Shown in pieces: positions 61,081-64,000 of a stretch of 64,000 nucleotides of DNA (the first letter of the stretch is position 1; each line of letters opens with the position of its first letter). The DNA is from Paenibacillus_L residui (GTDB lineage Bacteria; Bacillota; Bacilli; Paenibacillales; NBRC-103111): assembly GCF_042677205.1 (NCBI RefSeq), contig NZ_JBHTIU010000027.1, positions 284,849 through 348,848 on the forward strand. Reading direction: 5' to 3'. Under the pieces are notes generated by a model that searched no databases, was not told the origin of the DNA, and worked only from the letters and a program-made list of their open reading frames with translations. Position numbers and translations under genes: made by a program.

Positions 61081-61545
61081 TACCAAAATACAGCCTGCCC
61101 CAATGCCGATGACACGGTACTATCTGCGTGCAAGCGAGATTTTTGAAATCCAATCATTGACTTTCGTTAAAAATTATGTTAAGATTACTCCTGTTTGCAT
61201 TAACCCTCAGAAGTTCCTCAGTTAAATAATTTCCTCCATCCATTTGTTCAAATTCCAATAACCCTGAAGAATTTGTTATGATGTATCGCTAATTCACACT
61301 GGCGCGATCAAGGAGTCGCAAGGATGAAAGAGAGGTAGGGCTTTCATTGTTTTAGTAAGTACAGAAATGGTTTCTCTCGTTATTTGCAATTGGAACTTTA
61401 TTGCTGCCGCTCGGTCTGGATAATTCAGTAGTGGCAAGCGGCAGCATGGGTTATCATTTTGGATAGCTCGCCTATCTTATCTAAATTTCCCACAGATCAG
61501 ATACCCATGTATGCTCTATATATCTGCTTCGTTTTTTTCGCATAC
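61081..61545. other. Non-coding interval with a perfect 9-bp inverted repeat and a possible gene remnant
   Basis: No complete gene is seen. The sequence 61359-61466 (+) reads as a hydrophobic 35-codon stretch (WFLSLFAIGTLLLPLGLDNS in its middle), but it follows a stop codon directly and has no start codon. GCTGCCGCT (61403-61411) and AGCGGCAGC (61437-61445) form an inverted repeat inside it. An ATG at 61324 with AAGGAG upstream is stopped after four codons. Confidence 0.4.
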
Positions 61546-62181
61546 CTATCTTTCGGGATCGTCCGGGCATTCCACACCCAGAAATTCACTGATTCGCATC
61601 TCCTGAAACAACTCCAGCAATTCCTGAACCCTATACTCCTCCGGATAGTCACCATCCGCATAGTCCATTCGAAGCTCCGCATCGATCGAAGATGCGCTTA
61701 AATATTCCATAAGCCGGCGGCATGCCAAGTAATCTTCCACACGGCTGAGATCGTATTTTAATTCCGTATTTCGCGCCTCGGTTATTATATCGGAGGATGG
61801 TGTGTCGGCAGTCTCCGGCCATTCATTACATCGGACGGTTAAAACCGGCCCCTTTTCCAAAAACATTTCGGTCTCGGTGTTTCTGCGTATGCCTTCCCAC
61901 CTGTCCATTGCATTCCACAGCATATCCTCGCTAATGTCCTCGAACTCTCCTTCCTCGGTCTGCTCCATAAAATCGAGAGATAATCCCAATTTGTTCGCAT
62001 CCCGGATAAACTGCAGCAGCTTGTCCTTCTCCTCTTCATCGTGAATATCCAGCGTAAGGATGATTTTATAAGACTGCAGCCTTTCTTTGATTTCCGACAG
62101 ACCAAGAGTAGTGTATCTTCTAACAAATTGGAGTGCCTTTACCGGGCTGTCGTTCAGCCTGACTTTAATCCCAATCAACAT
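61546..62181 (-). CDS. Uncharacterised acidic protein with an L7/L12-C-like N-terminal segment
   Basis: The 211-residue product is acidic (many Glu/Asp). Its first 60 residues, MLIGIKVRLNDSPVKALQFV then RRYTTLGLSEIKERLQSYK, recall the C-terminal fold of ribosomal protein L7/L12 (pattern Ile-Lys-x-Val-Arg...Leu-Gly-Leu-x-Glu-Ala-Lys). The rest has no motif I recognise. ATG at 62181 lies 9 nt after AGGAG. The similarity is by eye and tentative. Confidence 0.7.
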   Translation of the reverse strand: MLIGIKVRLNDSPVKALQFVRRYTTLGLSEIKERLQSYKIILTLDIHDEEEKDKLLQFIRDANKLGLSLDFMEQTEEGEFEDISEDMLWNAMDRWEGIRRNTETEMFLEKGPVLTVRCNEWPETADTPSSDIITEARNTELKYDLSRVEDYLACRRLMEYLSASSIDAELRMDYADGDYPEEYRVQELLELFQEMRISEFLGVECPDDPER

Positions 62182-62360
62182 TTTCCGCATCTCCTAATCC
62201 ATTTATATTGTTACTTTACAAAAGACTGTACTGCCGGAAAATTCGCTTCCGCAGATACCGGCTCACTGAAAAGAAAGGATGCTCTTCCGACAGAATTCCG
62301 TTACAATAGTAGGTAATCATCCCTTATTATACACATGCTTATCTGCTAGGAGTGGAGAGA

Positions 62361-62657
62361 ATGTCTATTCAAAACGGCCGTTTCCTTAAAATAGACGGAT
62401 GGCTGGAGCTAGGTTCAGAACAAACCGGTCTGCAGTTCCGCCATGAATTCGAACAATTTTTGCAAGGCGGAGGGTGGCTTTTTGCCGGCAAAGTGGAAGA
62501 GTGCGAACGGAAGCCTTTCGAGTCAGAAGCCGCGAATATACAGGCATTGCTGCAAGAGAACGAACAAATGAAAAAAGAGCTGGAAAGACTGCGCAGCACA
62601 CGCCGTCCCCAAGCCCAGAAGATGTCCAGCAAGTTAAGAGATGCCCTGAGAGAATAG
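62361..62657 (+). CDS. Small protein of unknown function with a C-terminal coiled coil
   Basis: The 98-residue product has a possible beta-rich N-terminal half (GRFLKIDGWLELGSEQTG) and a coiled-coil/basic C-terminus (ALLQENEQMKKELERLRST). ATG at 62361 is 8 nt after AGGAG. It lies between divergent and convergent neighbours, so it is probably transcribed alone. I do not recognise the family. Confidence 0.7.
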   Translation: MSIQNGRFLKIDGWLELGSEQTGLQFRHEFEQFLQGGGWLFAGKVEECERKPFESEAANIQALLQENEQMKKELERLRSTRRPQAQKMSSKLRDALRE

Positions 62658-62701
62658 CAATCCCGGGTATCCGTTCTGGCTCCACAAGTGATCGTTATCT
62701 A

Positions 62702-63079
62702 TTAAAAAGCACCGCGCAAGTGCTCCAGCCTCTTCGTTCTCCCCTGTAAATCCATGTAAACCGAAACGACATCAAAACGGACGGAAGCCTCGTTCAGTTG
62801 ATGAAAATGCAGGTACACCTGTGCCGTATCCCTGACTTGCTTCTGTTTCCTGGCATTCACCGATTCCTGCGGGCTCCCGAAGGTACCGGTCATTCTTCTT
62901 GTCCTTACTTCGACAAAAACAAGGACAGTTCCATCCCAAGCTACAATGTCCAATTCCCCGGTGCGGCATTTCCAATTGCGATGAACAATGCGATAATTTT
63001 GCATGGTCAAAAAAGCTTCCGCCTGCCGCTCACCCCGGCGTCCCAGTTCCTTGCGGCTATCCTTACCGGGAACGCTCAT
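62702..63079 (-). CDS. YraN family endonuclease-fold protein (UPF0102)
   Basis: The 125-residue product has the RecB-like/Holliday-junction-resolvase-like core: GERQAEAFLTMQNYRIVHRNW, then GELDIVAWDGTVLVFVEVR with Glu42, Asp44, Glu57 and the Lys/Arg pattern of the family. Biological role unknown. ATG at 63079 overlaps the stop of the FlhB-like gene by 4 bp (ATGA). Confidence 0.93.
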   Translation of the reverse strand: MSVPGKDSRKELGRRGERQAEAFLTMQNYRIVHRNWKCRTGELDIVAWDGTVLVFVEVRTRRMTGTFGSPQESVNARKQKQVRDTAQVYLHFHQLNEASVRFDVVSVYMDLQGRTKRLEHLRGAF

Positions 63080-63372
63080 CGGATACCCGCTTGTTCCCCT
63101 GCCCATTGATCGGAACGGTAGACGAAAGTCAATATTTCGGCAACCAATTGATATAAATCGGGCGGGATTTGCTGCTCCAGGTCCAGCTGGGACAGAACCT
63201 CAACCAACGACGCATTCTCTTGGACAGGAACCCCATACTCTCTGGCCTTCTGCAAAATGGTCTCCGCCACCTCGCCCTTTCCTTTGGCCACGACGACCGG
63301 GGCCGCTATTTGGTCGGGAGAGTATCGTAAAGCGACTGCTTTCTTCGGTGTATGGCTGTTGGAAGAATTCAT
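63076..63372 (-). CDS. Orphan FlhB C-terminal-domain protein (EscU/YscU/HrcU family, YlqH-like)
   Basis: The 98-residue product covers only the cytoplasmic C-terminal domain of FlhB. KKAVALRYSPDQIAAPVVVAKG aligns with FAVALKYESGKMEAPKVIAKG of the FlhB in this window, and LVAEILTFVYR with AVAEVLAYVYK. It starts just where FlhB is self-cleaved; the NPTH motif is replaced by SHTPKK, so no cleavage is expected. B. subtilis ylqH is at the same place. It overlaps both neighbours by 4 bp. Confidence 0.9.
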   Translation of the reverse strand: MNSSNSHTPKKAVALRYSPDQIAAPVVVAKGKGEVAETILQKAREYGVPVQENASLVEVLSQLDLEQQIPPDLYQLVAEILTFVYRSDQWAGEQAGIR

Positions 63373-64000
63373 ATCCGCAGATCGACTCCTTTGTACGGTT
63401 TAGTATCATACAGAGACAGTCCCCCGTCCTCCCCCGAAGCAGCGTGGTTTTGGCCTGCTTTTTTGTCCGGGAAGGGCAGTGATCGAATGGATACAAAAGG
63501 ATATCCCTGCGCCTCCAGCCTGTCCGCCACTTCTTGGCGAAACGGCTCAATGGCCTTCTCCATCCCCGAATAATCGCTATGTACGACAATGTTCACGATA
63601 CGATCAGTCACTTGAACATCGACAATGGTCGGCCCGAGGTAGGCCATTCTCAAATCGAAAAGCAGTCGGCAGTTAGAGGAATCCATCTCCCCCTGCTTTC
63701 CTTTCCGGGTCTGGATGTGGACCGCCGCTGTTTGCTCACCGGAGGCATGGAACAACGGGACCGTCATCGTCACATGGGTAAACATGGACGATCTGTCAGC
63801 GGCCAGCAACAGCTGCTGGCCGGTAATTTGCTGCAGCGTCTGCTGGACCGCTTCTCGGAGGGCCGGCGGGAGGTCATCGGCCGCGGACAACTGAAGGAGC
63901 GCTCCCTTCAGCGACTGAGACGCTTCAGCGGCCCGGTCCGGGACCGCTCCGGCCGCCGCCGGGTCTGGCCCGGGCGCGGCAGGCGCAGGCTGCCCCGCAG
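63369..64000 (-). CDS. FliK-C-like (Flg_hook) domain protein, partial (YlqG position)
   Basis: The reading frame is open through the right edge, so the start is outside. The visible ~210 residues have a Pro/Ala-rich linker (upstream of 63890) and a C-terminal domain with LLFDLRMAYLGPTIVDVQVT and EPFRQEVADRLEAQGYPFVS that resembles the hook-length-control C-terminal domain (compare FliK here: ARLSLYPEHLGHVDVKLTMQ). It overlaps the FlhB-like gene by 4 bp, so the two are coupled. Similarity is by eye. Confidence 0.75.
   Translation of the reverse strand, partial: AGQPAPAAPGPDPAAAGAVPDRAAEASQSLKGALLQLSAADDLPPALREAVQQTLQQITGQQLLLAADRSSMFTHVTMTVPLFHASGEQTAAVHIQTRKGKQGEMDSSNCRLLFDLRMAYLGPTIVDVQVTDRIVNIVVHSDYSGMEKAIEPFRQEVADRLEAQGYPFVSIRSLPFPDKKAGQNHAASGEDGGLSLYDTKPYKGVDLRI

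Overview
The window is a stretch of chromosome from a motile, spore-former-type Firmicute, most likely Paenibacillaceae. Gene order follows the Bacillus subtilis block ylqG-ylqH ... sucC-sucD-dprA-topA-trmFO-xerC(codV)-hslV-hslU-codY-[fla/che operon]-sigD-swrB-rpsB-tsf-pyrH-frr-uppS-cdsA-dxr-rseP-proS-polC-rimP-nusA almost gene for gene. All but two recognised genes (comM and a small unknown gene) are on the minus strand, so the block reads from high to low coordinates. The Paenibacillus-type assignment is inference from synteny, protein sequence character and the G+C-richer third positions; no rRNA is present.

Region by region, high to low coordinate: (1) 61.5-64 kb holds an orphan FliK-C-like protein (partial), an orphan FlhB C-terminal-domain protein, YraN and two unknown genes. 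(2) 60.5-61.5 kb is a non-coding, repeat-rich gap between convergent genes. (3) 58.4-60.5 kb holds comM (+) and a zinc-ribbon protein. (4) 47-58 kb holds sucCD, dprA, topA, trmFO, xerC, hslVU and codY. (5) 15.9-47 kb is one very long fla/che operon: rod, export gate, C-ring, hook, chemotaxis (cheY B A W C D), sigD, then fapA, a small unknown gene, a SwrB-like gene and an MltG-like gene, ending at a clear terminator. (6) 9.9-15.7 kb holds translation, UMP kinase and isoprenoid/phospholipid genes. (7) 8.7-9.9 kb is a second repeat-rich non-coding gap that splits dxr from rseP. (8) 0-8.7 kb holds rseP, an archaeal/eukaryal-type proS, polC, rimP and the 5' part of nusA.

The flagellar cluster encodes the whole export apparatus (FlhA, FlhB, FliO, P, Q, R), ATPase complex (FliH, I, J), MS and C rings (FliF, G, M, Y), rod/hook (FlgB, FlgC, FliE, FlgD, FlgG/E, FliK) and a chemotaxis core with both CheC and CheD but no receptor and no CheR in this window. 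CodY, encoded just upstream, is a known regulator of this operon in B. subtilis, and a CodY-box-like sequence lies between the two.

No CRISPR array, prophage, secondary-metabolite cluster or defence island is visible. The most unusual material is non-coding: a pair of related elements with perfect 11-13 bp terminal inverted repeats (9182-9477 and 60515-61080), a tandem palindromic repeat at 661-750 with a relative at 9719-9778, and a leader hairpin in front of rimP-nusA that fits NusA autoregulation. Among proteins, the orphan FlhB-C/FliK-C pair at the right edge is the most interesting.
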